NCBI RefSeq assembly: GCF_901709675.1
Contig: NC_051095.1
Location: 11,297,956 to 11,361,955 of the forward strand
From: Syngnathus acus
Taxonomy: Eukaryota; Chordata; Actinopteri; Syngnathiformes; Syngnathidae
DNA: 64,000 nt
Direction: 5' to 3'
Shown: in pieces, positions 53,601 to 64,000 of the stretch
Numbering within the stretch: position 1 is the first letter of the stretch
How the letters are laid out: each line of letters begins with the position of its first letter
Translations under genes and position numbers: made by a program
The notes under the pieces: generated by a model
Databases searched by the model: none
What the model saw: only the letters and a program-made list of their open reading frames with translations
What the model was told of the DNA's origin: nothing

Positions 53601-54412
53601 AACTTACTGGTTTTGTCATAACATGTCAGAAAAAAGGCCAAAATGTCCACTATTGTTTTCCAAAGTAAAAGCAGTTGATTGCCAATGTTTTATTTGGATC
53701 CAACACAAAAATAAGTCTGCTTTCATTCAATACTGCTGAAATTGAATATTGACTGTCCAGAGGTTGATTCAGATGTCAATTTTAAATTAAACAAGATCTC
53801 TAAACAATCCATTATCAAAATCTTTATTGATAATGATTGTCAAACAATGGTTGCATCTGTTTTTGTGTAAATCTACATTTCACACTAGACGAAAGAACAT
53901 CTCTGTTTGCCTCCATTGATACCAACGGTCAGGTCCACAAAATTGCCAAAATTATTACCAAGCATTTGTTGTCAATACATAAACTCAGATTAGAACCTTT
54001 CATTCCTCATCAATATTACTGTTGAAAAAAAATCCATTTTGTCTGCGTCAACAAAAGATATGGCTATATTTTGCCCCTTCCTGTACAGGACTGGCTAGCT
54101 GCCCCAATTATTGTGTCCTTGCAATGCAGTTTTAGCCTCCCTTCACTAAAAAGCCTATCACAGATTCTCCACACACATTGAAATTCCACACAGGTTATAC
54201 TGTGAAAAAATGGAATTGAGGCACGTTTAGGGAACACAACAGTAAATTGGCACGATACTGACCTGTAACAGTTCAGTTCAAACAAAACTTACCAAGCAAT
54301 CAGGGTCACAAAGCTTGGTATGCAAACACAAAATAGCCAATTACCCATGAAAACATAAGATACTGAAGGGAATCCGAGGACGCGATTGGAATGAATTACA
54401 TTGAAATAGCTG
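50683..54412. other. rab9b 3' UTR and downstream region
   Basis: AT-rich, with T tracts near 52174-52194 and AATAAA at 53161-53166 as a possible rab9b end. A dispersed repeat copy lies at 53412-53606. No convincing coding exon. Confidence 0.45.
53412..53606 (+). repeat. Unnamed dispersed repeat, copy B
   Basis: About 195 bp aligning by eye with 31198-31390 in the same orientation ('tagctatggc', 'ttgctgaa', 'acagaaaaaacaaa', 'ggcagact', 'gaatca'). Not otherwise recognised. Confidence 0.6.
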
Positions 54413-54547
54413 TCAGGATGCGTCAGATAAATTTGCAGGGTAGGGGGAGCGCAGCTGGCCATACAGGTCATGGCCTTCCTTCTTGGCTCTGCACCGCCTC
54501 CTCCTCGCATTGTCCTGGTTCATGGCCAACTGAATGGAGGAGTGCAC
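54413..54547 (-). CDS. Isolated terminal coding exon, candidate alternative last exon of plp1
   Basis: A polypyrimidine-rich acceptor (ttgtcctcag) is followed by 44 codons and a TGA: VHSSIQLAMNQDN, then RRRRCRAKKEGHDLYGQL and RSPYPANLSDAS. It is on the plp1 strand, 2.4 kb beyond plp1 exon 7, and enters in phase 0, the same phase in which plp1 exon 6 leaves. Joined to exon 6 it would read ...TLMAL-VHSSIQLAMN, close in layout to the M6A/M6B tail that starts VHYLMVLSAN and continues with a KEEQELHDIHSTRSKE type segment. No other exons of a separate gene were found between it and plp1. It could instead be the last exon of an unrecognised gene. Confidence 0.5.
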   Translation of the reverse strand: MHSSIQLAMNQDNARRRRCRAKKEGHDLYGQLRSPYPANLSDAS

Positions 54548-56909
54548 CTGAGGACAAAAGAGGAAGGAATACAAAATGCCCAACACAAACTCTACATGGG
54601 CATCACGCAACATGTCAGGAAGCCAAGGATGGAGTGTTTATGTAAGGTAAATAAATCTTTCAGGCACTCTGCGCAAAAACTGGAATCTTCCTTTTATTAT
54701 CAAATATCACCAACAGAAAAAAGTGAATTAAACAGCCACCAGCCACTCGACAAATGCTCTATAACTACCAAAATAAAACTATGTTGTTTACAAAAAGTCT
54801 AAAAGTTAATACTGCCTCAATAAGTAATAAAAACTGTTATACAATAACTACAACAAAATTCCTTGAGAATGAGAGTGACTGCAAATTGAAAAGACCCCAT
54901 TGAATAAAATGACTCATTAATATCTTGATAGAAGACAAGCAGAAAATATAATTTGTTTTTCTGTTAGCCAGCCGTGTCCATTAGCGCTGAACAATGAATC
55001 AAATTCAAATTGACATTGCAATGTAGTAGAATTCAACTTTCAAATTGTGAAGGGTGAAATTTGGAAATCAAGAAAAAACCCTGATAAACAGTATATCTAT
55101 ATTCATTTATTTTATGTCTAAATACGCTCGGTCCACGTCTACATACAATTGTTTGATGAAACTTGATTATTTAAAGAGAAGATTTGTTTGCATTATTGCT
55201 GTGATCTGATTTACGATGTATTGATGTGAGTCAATTTTATACTGATTTAGTAAAATTTTGTGAAGTTGTCTTCGTGAATGTCTAAAAGTAGTTGATTGAA
55301 GTCAATAAACTTTCATAATTTGTTTGATTTTACTTTTAGTATAAACTTTATGAATAGTAAATCTGATACTATTGTCATACGAATTAATTCATTACTTGTG
55401 TTTGTTAAATATTATATAAATGATAAGAAATGTATGTTTTGTACTGCAGCTTTAAAACGGAGTCATCCCCAAAGTGATTTTAGTCCAGTGAGGTTATTCG
55501 CTAAGTAAGCACTTTTGCCATCTCACAAGTATGAGAAACAATTTCAGACCGTACTCGATCAAACTTAAAAAGACTGTCTTTTGTTGTGAGAAGGGAACAA
55601 CAAAATCATCTAAAATTCCTTTCGCCACCTCACACTCCATCCATCATTTCCATTGTTCAACGGGAGGTGGAGAGGTCATGGTTGCTGTCTCAGAGAATTC
55701 CCAATGACTCTTTAGAAACGCCACCCTTTCTCCTTGACACATGACCCCCGGTAGAGACAGCTAGCCCCTGAACCCACTTCTCATTGGCCATATTTGCAAA
55801 ACGAACCGAACCCATTGTTGGGGCCGCTCGTGAGAAAAGTCCCGAGATAGACAAATACGCGTTTGCCCGCCACCATGGCAACCAGATGTGGGGAATGGTA
55901 GATTACCCATAATCCCCATTGTCTCCTGCACATGTTACAAATTGGCTATTTAGTACTTGTTAATTTATTAATGCTTTTTTTTTTTTTTTTTTTTTAGCTT
56001 GGTTGGAGAATAGTAGGAAGCAAAATCGACATTGCACAGTAAAAACAGTTGGGTTGGAAATAACCCAATATGGGTCAAGAATGCGCCGGACATACTATTT
56101 GGGTTATTCATTTGACCCGATTTTGGGGATTTTTTGTAAATTGGGTTTGGTAAATATTGTAAATAGCTTTTTTTGTAAGTTATTCATTTTAACCCAACTT
56201 TTGGGGTTACTGTAAATGAATACATTCTGCATTCTTATAGTTTGACACGTGAGGATTCCCACATTTGTTTCATTATAGTCACCCTCTTAAAATAATTTTT
56301 TGTCCAGCATCTTGGAAAGAAGATTTTAAGGCAAACATTTTTTACTAGTTTTTGTCAAGATATAATTCAGGTCAGCATTTTAAGAGGATGAGGATAATTT
56401 TATACATATGTATTTTTCTGCCCCCCTCCGACCATGAAATAGACATACTGAAGGTTTATCAGTATTTTTTTAAAAATTTGGGGGTTAAAAAAAAAAAAAT
56501 AATCAATGCGCATCAATTATACGCTGATCCGCAGCCCACACAAACAGCAAGGATGCACAGTAACCCAAAAACCGTCGACCCCTTTTTGATCCCTCTTGGG
56601 TTATTATTGACCCAATTGTTTTTAGAAGGTTACCACTAGGAAGTAAAAAAAAAAGAAGAAAAAAACCCTCTAAAATCAACATAAAAATAGATTAGTGAAG
56701 TGGCAATGGAATAAAACTGAAGCATCCTTCATAGAAAAGTAAAACACAAAGTGTCAGATAGGAAAAAAGAAAAAAAGGTTTTGAAAGTCCGTTACCATGA
56801 AAACACCCAAAGGTTGTGCACACAGGCACAAGTGATGAAAAGGAAAAAAATGGCTGCAGTTCCTTAAAATCCCCTGTGTTGTGGTCAGACAGGAAGCTTG
56901 CTGGCAAGC
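54548..56909. other. Region between the candidate alternative exon and plp1 exon 7
   Basis: AT-rich DNA with a T17 run near 55977-55995 and a MITE-like segment at 56036-56628. A minus-strand open frame of 63 residues at 55690-55881 lies in slightly GC-richer DNA but shows no family content or splice support. Confidence 0.4.
56036..56628 (+). mobile_element. MITE-like segment with ttgggtt/aacccaa ends
   Basis: Left edge 'cacagtaaaaacagttgggt' and right edge 'gacccaattgtttttagaag' are inverse-like (taaaaacagttggg against taaaaacaattggg). The interior repeats aacccaa/ttgggtt words. Boundaries approximate, no target duplication established. A related short fragment is near 32214-32266. Confidence 0.45.
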
Positions 56910-59900
56910 CTAACAACGTGCACCTATGCCTTTCCTCCCCAGATAGCGCAGCACCGCAAAGTTATAGGTGGTTGACACCGTATAGGTCAGCTGGAAGAAG
57001 AGAACAGCAGACACGGGGGGCTCATTAGAAGAGAGGAAAAACAGAGACATGATTAAGTGCTAATGACATTAATTTGATCCCACCCGTGTAATAGGCTATG
57101 TAATGGGGCATGGGAGTATAAAGCGCCCACCATTTGCCTGGCTGGGAAAGCAGTAGACATTACGGCACTATGACGATGTTTATGTCAGCTGAGAATGGGA
57201 AACAGAGAGCGATAGTCCTCAAAGTCATCAGTCATGCGGGCCCGGGATGCCTCGTCGCCTCCGCTTGCCGCGTCACATGAGCCGTAAATACCGCCAAAGG
57301 CCAAATGACCCCAACGGACGGATAATTACTCACCAGAGCCATGAGGGTGACGCCCGCGCCGACGAAGGCGGCAATGTAGAGGTCGTAGGTTATTCGGTAC
57401 TGATAGGAGAGGATTTGCATGAGTGTCTGTCGATCTAACACGTACGCTTCAAACGCAATCTTTGGTCTCGGTTACCTCTCTTGTCTTGCAAACGGTGGAC
57501 AGAGTTATTCCACAAGCTTTTCCCGGGACGGCGTTCCACGGCAGGAGCCCTGTTGACGTCAAGTCGCGCTAATCAATTGGATACATTCATCGCACGCGCC
57601 ATTATGATTTCAGGCTGGCTATTCCTGCACACGCTATAAAATACCCAGAAACACAGGCCTTGGTCCAAAGCTTATTGACGTCTACATGAAAAAAGCACTG
57701 CTTTTCAGCAACTGCAGTAAATTACCATGGCTATTTTTACTTTCTGTTTATTACACACCAGCAGGGGAGTTAGCAAAACCGATTCACTGTACTGTAGAAG
57801 TGACTTTTTAAGAGAAAGCAGACCCCCCAGTGTTTTTCCCCCACCAGCAAAATCAATGAGTAATAGGAAACAGAAAACATCATAACTAAATACTAGCAAA
57901 ACTTTCACATAGCTTCACAATTTTATTGTCATATTGTGGTATTGTTTCAAATAGAACCGGATTGCTGAGGTATTAAAAGCTACCAAAAAAACTACCAATT
58001 ACACAAATCGAATCAGATTCAAATGAAATTTGAACCCACCCCAAATCAAAACAGATTATTTGTAACTACGGATACAATCTTTCCAGGGCAAGACCGCCGA
58101 TCTGGCATTTTGAGGCAGATGCTAATTCCAATATGCGAATACAATTCCGATAACCGATTACGCGATTGGTTTAAAAATATCAGCAATGAACAAATATTCC
58201 GAATCAACATTACCGTATTGCCTCGCATCCACACACAGCTGGTTGATGCTCGCTGGGGTCTCGGTCAGGACGTCGATGGTGTCGCAGGTGGCCCCCATGT
58301 TGTAGAAGAAGTAGACGGGCAGAGTGGACAAGGCGAACACCAATAGCCACAGCAGAGACAGCACGTACGTCATCACTATAAACTACGTGAGAAAGCAGGA
58401 TGAACGTCATTTGCCTGTGAGCAACTCCAAGTGAGTTTTCACCCGCCTCATTTAGTCACCACATCGACCTCTTTTCCGATTATCACTTAATATGTCTTTA
58501 TGTCTCCCTACCCCTCCTTGGACACAATCACTCAACTGTGCAATTTGTAGCCGCATCTTTCCCAAAGGGCTTTTAACAGGGCGCTAGACTTTCAGCTCGG
58601 GCACCCAGCGGGACCGATGTGTATTAAGCCACATCCAATCTTGCCGATCCCCATTACTCTCACCGTGGAGCTGAGGCAGCGGCCACACATGGTGCTTCGG
58701 AACTCCCCGAAGGTTTGCTTGGCGACGCTGGTGGTGTAGAAGCCTTCTGCCAGCAGCATGATGCAGTAGAGGAAGAAAAACGAGGCCAAACCGTAGATGA
58801 AGTACTGGAAATACTGAATGCTATGAGGGAGGAGGAGAGCCACGGGTAAGATGCAGCCTTTCAAAATACAGACATTGAATTTGGGATATGGCTTTTGTTT
58901 TTTGGTTTAGACTAATTCATTCTTGACAAATGTTTGACTAAAGAAAAAGAAAATGACATCAGCTATCCCCAAAACTTATCAGCCCGAGAAACCTATCAGA
59001 AATTAATTTTTTCACAGTGACGAAAAAATGATTCACCGATGTATCAAACTCAGTATGGCGTCACCTACTGCCAAGGAGGGCATAATGTCCATCTTTTTTC
59101 TTTTCAAGTATCGACGGCTGGTATCAACAGAATCTAAGAGTACCAGAAACCTTACAATAAAGCCTATATTGGCTCAATATCGATACCCTAATTCGGCATC
59201 TACAAGTCATAAGTTATCATTTTTGTCTGACAATCAGATTCATTTTGGCCCCCAACAAAAGTTCAGAAAATCCTGAGCGCCTTGACAGCAACACTGACAA
59301 AGAGGCGTTCAGAACATTCTTCCAAGGATTATTCAAATCCGATACCAATTATATACCAACAAAGTGTTCCTCACTTATCAAATACATAATGCAACGTCCA
59401 TCCCTGCATTATGAAATGTACCACATACATGTAAGCAAGTGTGATGTAATCCTGCAGGTTACGAGCAAAGTAGGTCTCGATGAGCCTTTCGGTCTCTGTG
59501 AGCGCCTGGTGTCCACATCCACAGAAGAGGGCGATGCCGGAGAAGCAGAGGAGTGTGGCGACCAGAGAGCAGTATGGTATCCCACCCAGGCAACGCATAC
59601 AGCACTCATAGCAACCTGCAACCGCAGCCAAATTGAGACACATTAGTCACACATGCAACACAAAACAAAATACGTAACCAGAACACAATATACAAACGGT
59701 CCCTAAAGTCTATAAATGACATTTTCAACATTCCAGTCCATTAGAATACCTACAAGTGACATTCTTTTTCAACTTAAGGTGCTTTGTGAAATGCAAGTGT
59801 ACTTCGGTCAATAGTTGTAATGCACATTCTGCCTGAAAAAGACAATTCTGTTGTTTTGATTGATTGGTAGTAAAGTCTATACAAATACACAGCGAGTGGC

Positions 59901-61556
59901 AACAGACATTTCAGTTATGAAAGATGCAGCCAGTTTCAGTAAAGTAACACTTTACTTTATAGTATAGTGGAACAACTGGAATGTGACATTGAAATGCCAA
60001 GGTCCCTCTGAAGAGCCATCTGCTGCCACGCACACAAACTTCCCTGCATTTGGAAAAGCCAAACATTCCTATAGTCATGTGTGAATGAACGCAGTGGTCA
60101 AAGGCATGCGTCTGATGTGACCCCAGCTCACACCCTGACTCCATTCATGAGGCAGCATGGTGACTGTGAGAAAAAGGGGGAGGTTGACCAAGATACATGC
60201 TGCTTTTGTGACTGCAAAGACAACAGTCTTTGTCCCACGCCGTGGTGGGGGCACAAGGGCTGCCAATGTCCCACAAACAAAAGCCAGAGGCACCTCTGTG
60301 CTTGCAACTCGTACGCACACATTCATTGACTTCCTTCAGAGGAGAAAGTGTGAATACATCCCAGTGCAAAACTGCATACGAGCATGTACACAGGATGACT
60401 GTGGTTGGTACCATTGCAGCAGTGCCAAGACTATAGAGCATTCTACACAAGGACATTGCTGTTGTGGCCAAGTGTGTATTTCTGCGTGCTTTGCACAAAA
60501 GTAGCCCACTTTTCCAAATTATACACTCTATAGGGAAAACACACACTTGAATTTTCTTTATTAGGCTTGCAGAGAAGCAGGGAGAAAATAACACCCTACC
60601 ATCCATTAAATGTCAATGTTACATGGCCAGGGGCCAATCTCAACTGCTATTGGGTGAGAGCCTGAACAAGTTGCAAAGCGAATCACAGCCAGGCAATGAA
60701 AGAGAGCGACAGCGTTCACAGTTATTTCACACCTTTTCCCAGCAAAAACACCTCGCTTGTCCCCCACCCACATCCATTGGGAGCCAGGTGAGAGCATCGA
60801 AACACCACTCAGAGCAGCCTAACAGGCCACAACATTAGGCACACCTAATAACACATGAGCTGCCCTTACAAATACGTGTTTCAACGCAGATTTCTGGGCT
60901 ACAGCTTTTGTATTAGATCAGGGGTGTCAAACTCATTTTTTTGCGGGTCGCATTGTACCCTTCTTATGACTGTCAACCCAAATAAATATATGAGCACCAC
61001 ATATTCTATACAGTAAAAGCTACAAAACAAACTGACAAATAACTCGTTTTCAAATCAGATGAGTAAAAACTGGTCAAATATTTAAAAAAATCTTAAAAGT
61101 GAAGACAATTTGCAATTCCAGTAATGACACACGAATTTGATGCACAATTTGTCTTTGTGGGCCACTTAAAATGATGTGGCGGGCCGTATCTGGGCCCCGA
61201 GCCTTGAGTTTGACACCTGTATATTAGATCATTCAAGTGTACCTAATATTGTGACCTGTCGTACTAGTACATACACTGTTGAGAACCGATTTAAGGACCT
61301 TGTGGCAATTAACCAATTAATGACGTCATGCGAACGACTAGTAAAAGCCCCCAAATCCCAGACAGTTATATATTAGACGCAGTGAATCTACTTATTTTCA
61401 AAGTTACAAGATACAAACCCGAACCGAGTCAAGCAGAAAATAGTCCGATCCAAACCGAATTGACGTTGACTATACCGTCCTTGAGACACAAACTAATAAG
61501 TTACGAGGATGCAATTGTAAAGTGATTTTTAAGAGAAGCCGTGAAGTCTCACCCAT
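56910..61556 (-). CDS. plp1: Myelin proteolipid protein of DM20 type, complete
   Basis: Four-pass myelin membrane protein. Seven coding exons: 61553-61556 (ATGG), 59429-59615, 58664-58820, 58214-58382, 57476-57549, 57334-57399, 56910-56990, i.e. 4, 187, 157, 169, 74, 66 and 81 nt, totalling 245 residues. Exons 2 to 6 have the sizes I know for human PLP1, with exon 3 being the 157-nt DM20 form. Read past its donor, exon 3 meets a stop after about 23 codons, so no PLP-specific 3B segment exists. Features: palmitoylated GCYECC start, [20 protein letters not shown] (TM1), [21 protein letters not shown] (TM2), [19 protein letters not shown] (TM3), cysteine-rich loop, [15 protein letters not shown] (TM4), and the end [25 protein letters not shown] separates it from M6A. 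Intron 1 holds an inverted hAT copy. Confidence 0.96.
60919..61221 (-). mobile_element. Non-autonomous hAT-type DNA transposon, copy 3 (inverted)
   Basis: 303 bp in plp1 intron 1, opposite orientation to the other two copies. Perfect 8-bp duplications tattagat at 60911-60918 and 61222-61229. Ends CAGGGGTGTCAAACTCA and the inverse of TACAGGTGTCAAACTCA, the same asymmetry as copy 1. Confidence 0.93.
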
Positions 61557-64000
61557 GTCTGCCAGGATGCGTTGAGGACGTGACGTGAAGGCTTGTGTCG
61601 TGCTCTGCAGCTGCTCCACTGATCATATGCACGAACTCGGCCCCCGTGTTATCAAACCCAACTCACCCCAACAATGGACAGAGCCATCGGCGATTGCTAC
61701 AACAATCTTAAAGCAACAATGACGCCTTTCAATGAGCTCCAAAGGCGGGGGGGATAATGAAGAGGCCAATTTTGTCACAGACTGCGTTGTTTTTATGCAA
61801 AGACGCGGAGTCTACGCGCAAAGGAGCGACTTAATTGCAACCCACTCAAATGGAAACTTTGTTTCTTTTAATATAATTTATCTTGAAGTCTTGCCATCAC
61901 CGTAAATTCACTTTTTACCGTGAAACAGGATTAGAATCGGACATGATTTATTCAAACGCTCCAGATGAAACGGCTTCCTGAAGAGTAAATCTTTAAGCAA
62001 TTCTGTTCAGCCTTGCCGAAATCTTAAACATTTCCAGGAATTATAAATTGGAAACGAATTCGCAGTACAATACATATTGACAGAAATGAATGAAAATTAA
62101 CTGCAAAATTGATAAATATACCAGGTCAGGAAACATGAGGGGCGTTTCTGGGCTTCAGGAGGAGGGGCTTTAATGACCCCCACCCACGCGCACGCACGCG
62201 CGCGTACACACACGCACGCACAACACACAGTTATGCTGCTTTGTGCGGCCTCACATATTGCACGTGCCACAAATTGCTATTGTTCACCACAAAAAAAGTT
62301 GATGCCATGTAAATTCCTTGTAAACCAAGTTTCTAGTTTTTCAATTTCTACGCTTTTTGCTTACATTTCCTTGCTGTTTCCTCGATAGGTTTTCATAAAC
62401 TTTCAAAAAATAAAAAATGTGTCGCTTAAAATAATCCAAATACTCGAGTGATATCACAGCAAGTACTATCTGATGCCTCTTGAGATAATCATTTGCATTG
62501 CCACGGAAAAGTTCTCTGAATACAAAAACTTTTGGTAGTTTTCATTGCTGTATAATATTATGCCAGAAATAATCCTGTGAGTTTTTAAGGTAAGAACCAA
62601 GCTACTATCAGAAGTTCTACTCAATAAGAATGGATGTGCTCCTCTTGAGTGTGCACTTTGGGATCAGGGGCGCATGCAGCATCATTGATCTCAGGTGAGC
62701 CTCATGGAGAGGAGTAGAACGTGTGCTCGCTCTCATTCAGCTCAGCCCTCTGGTCAAAAAAATAAAAAGAAGACACAAAAGAAAATATCTGAATCACAAC
62801 CAGTAGGTGGCAGCTTTCCCCTGCCGCAACCTCTCCCAAATCTCATTCCATACCTTATCTCTTTAACATCCAATAATCCGGTCTAGAAAAATGATAGCTA
62901 TTATCAGCAAGCGCAAGATTTCTTTTTCTAAACATGTTTTAATTTATGCCCTACATGATTACATTTAACGGAATATATAATATTACAAATGGTGGATATG
63001 TAATGCTGTCATGGAGCTTTTTATTTCCTCACCAAATTAATCTACTTATTCTCCGAGTAGAGCCCCATTAGATAATTTATTTTGGAGCTAGGAGCCGCAA
63101 AATCCTCAGAGAGACAGCCATGTTATACAAGCTTGCTCTCCTCTAACCAGGCTGTTACATCATGTTTTACTACCTCTCGTTTGGGATCCCCCCCCCCCTG
63201 TTTTTTCCCCTCATGGGTGACAATTTATTACTCCTGCCTGAAAGTAAAATTAGTTAGCACGACTGCGCAAATACTGCCCTACTGATGATTATCATGAAAC
63301 TACATGCATAGGTGGCATACAATGGAAATAAAACTTCTACACACTCGTATTGAAATGTTAGGTATGAGAAGGACACACCTGCCACAATTTCAAGTGGTTC
63401 TGGTTAACCCCAAATAAGATTGAACTGTCCACATTTCCCTCCATCTTGTCGAGCGCCCAAGTTTTGGCTGAAGCAATGAAGCCCCAAAGTGTGAAGCTGA
63501 GGGTTAGGGTTCACTCTTGTTCACTGAAAAGGTTTGTTCTTTTGAACGAATCGTTCACTCGCGAGCCAATACTACCGTCAATGTGCTCAACCGCTCGGCC
63601 ATCGGTGCTTCGAAATAACTTTGTTCTATGGCTCCACATGTCCTCAGCACTGCAAACGTTTGTGCCGGTACACCATATGAAGTAAATTACGGGATTTTTT
63701 TTTTTTTTTTTACCTCATCTAATATGTATCAAGCAATATGAGCAGGTGTTTTAGAACAGCCTAGACAAGTAAATACCAAAAAAGAAAAAAAAAAACTTGC
63801 TAAACTTTTAAAAAGTTACTGCCTTATGTTTTTCCCTGTTGAGAGAAGCGCGCAATGCAATACGGATAGTGCTGCGGGGAGAAGTGTGACAAGCGTTAGT
63901 ACAATCATGCTTAGCAGATTTCGTATGGGTGGGGAGTCGAACCCTAAAAGTGAGGTGTTTGAGCGCAGTGACGGAGCCACTCGCCAAACGTAGCGAGCTC
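61557..64000. other. Upstream region of plp1
   Basis: Proximal promoter and 5' UTR side of plp1, a CA/CG microsatellite at 62181-62230, and AT-rich DNA. From about 63500 the text 'gaacgaatcgttcactcgcg' resembles a transposon fragment, but no ends were found. No coding exon recognised to the window edge. Confidence 0.45.
62181..62230 (+). repeat. (CACG)n/(CA)n microsatellite
   Basis: Alternating cacgcacg, cgcgcg and cacaca units, about 600 bp upstream of the plp1 start; alternating purine-pyrimidine throughout, so potentially Z-DNA forming. Confidence 0.75.

Noticed and set aside
55690-55881. 63-residue minus-strand open frame that might be a 5' exon for the 54413-54547 exon
   Set aside because: No recognisable domain and no clear donor in the right phase; the plp1 exon 6 link is the simpler reading.
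63500-64000. Possible transposon ('gaacgaatcgttcactcgcg')
   Set aside because: No inverted partner or duplication inside the window; too weak to call.

Overview
The window is nuclear genomic DNA from a vertebrate, almost certainly a teleost fish. Evidence: spliced genes with GT-AG introns, a fish-type myelin proteolipid (DM20) gene, compact introns, and repeat families I recognise as common in teleost genomes. I cannot name the species. I found no bacterial genes, CRISPR, rRNA or tRNA.

Ten protein-coding genes were assembled exon by exon; nine close into a complete reading frame. In order: atp7a (+, 3' part only, 54-3153); sfxn1 (-, 6330-9891, 322 aa); a divergent PP2A catalytic subunit (-, 13130-15555, 309 aa); gcna/ACRC SprT-like protease (+, 16792-19569, 618 aa); cetn2 (-, 20686-22174, 164 aa); nsdhl (+, 23135-27164, 345 aa); znf185-like LIM protein (+, 29893-44478, 31 coding exons, 742 aa); fut11 (-, 45779-48039, 496 aa); rab9b (+, 50074-50682, 202 aa, intronless CDS); plp1 of DM20 type (-, 56910-61556, 245 aa). 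An extra coding-like exon at 54413-54547 may be an alternative plp1 terminus.

From general knowledge, seven of these (ATP7A, GCNA, CETN2, NSDHL, ZNF185, RAB9B, PLP1) lie on the human X chromosome but in separate bands (Xq13-Xq28). Here they sit within 64 kb, interleaved with sfxn1, the PP2A gene and fut11, which are autosomal in humans. Three gene pairs are head-to-head (PP2A/gcna, cetn2/nsdhl, fut11/rab9b) and three are tail-to-tail (atp7a/sfxn1, gcna/cetn2, znf185/fut11). The genes have unrelated jobs (copper export, mitochondrial serine transport, phosphatase, DNA-protein crosslink repair, centriole, sterol synthesis, cytoskeleton, protein O-fucosylation, endosome recycling, myelin), so the cluster is conserved linkage and not an operon-like pathway.

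Most notable: (1) a phase-compatible M6-like alternative last exon for plp1; (2) a PP2A catalytic subunit with a rewritten C-terminal tail; (3) clustered frame breaks in two atp7a exons, including the CPC copper-site motif; (4) three copies of one hAT-type element, each with a perfect 8-bp target duplication carrying TA at its centre; (5) 27 consecutive phase 2-2 exons in znf185; (6) a retroposon-like insertion with a 12-bp target duplication in sfxn1; (7) a degenerate telomere-like minisatellite inside nsdhl. No wholly new biological system was found.
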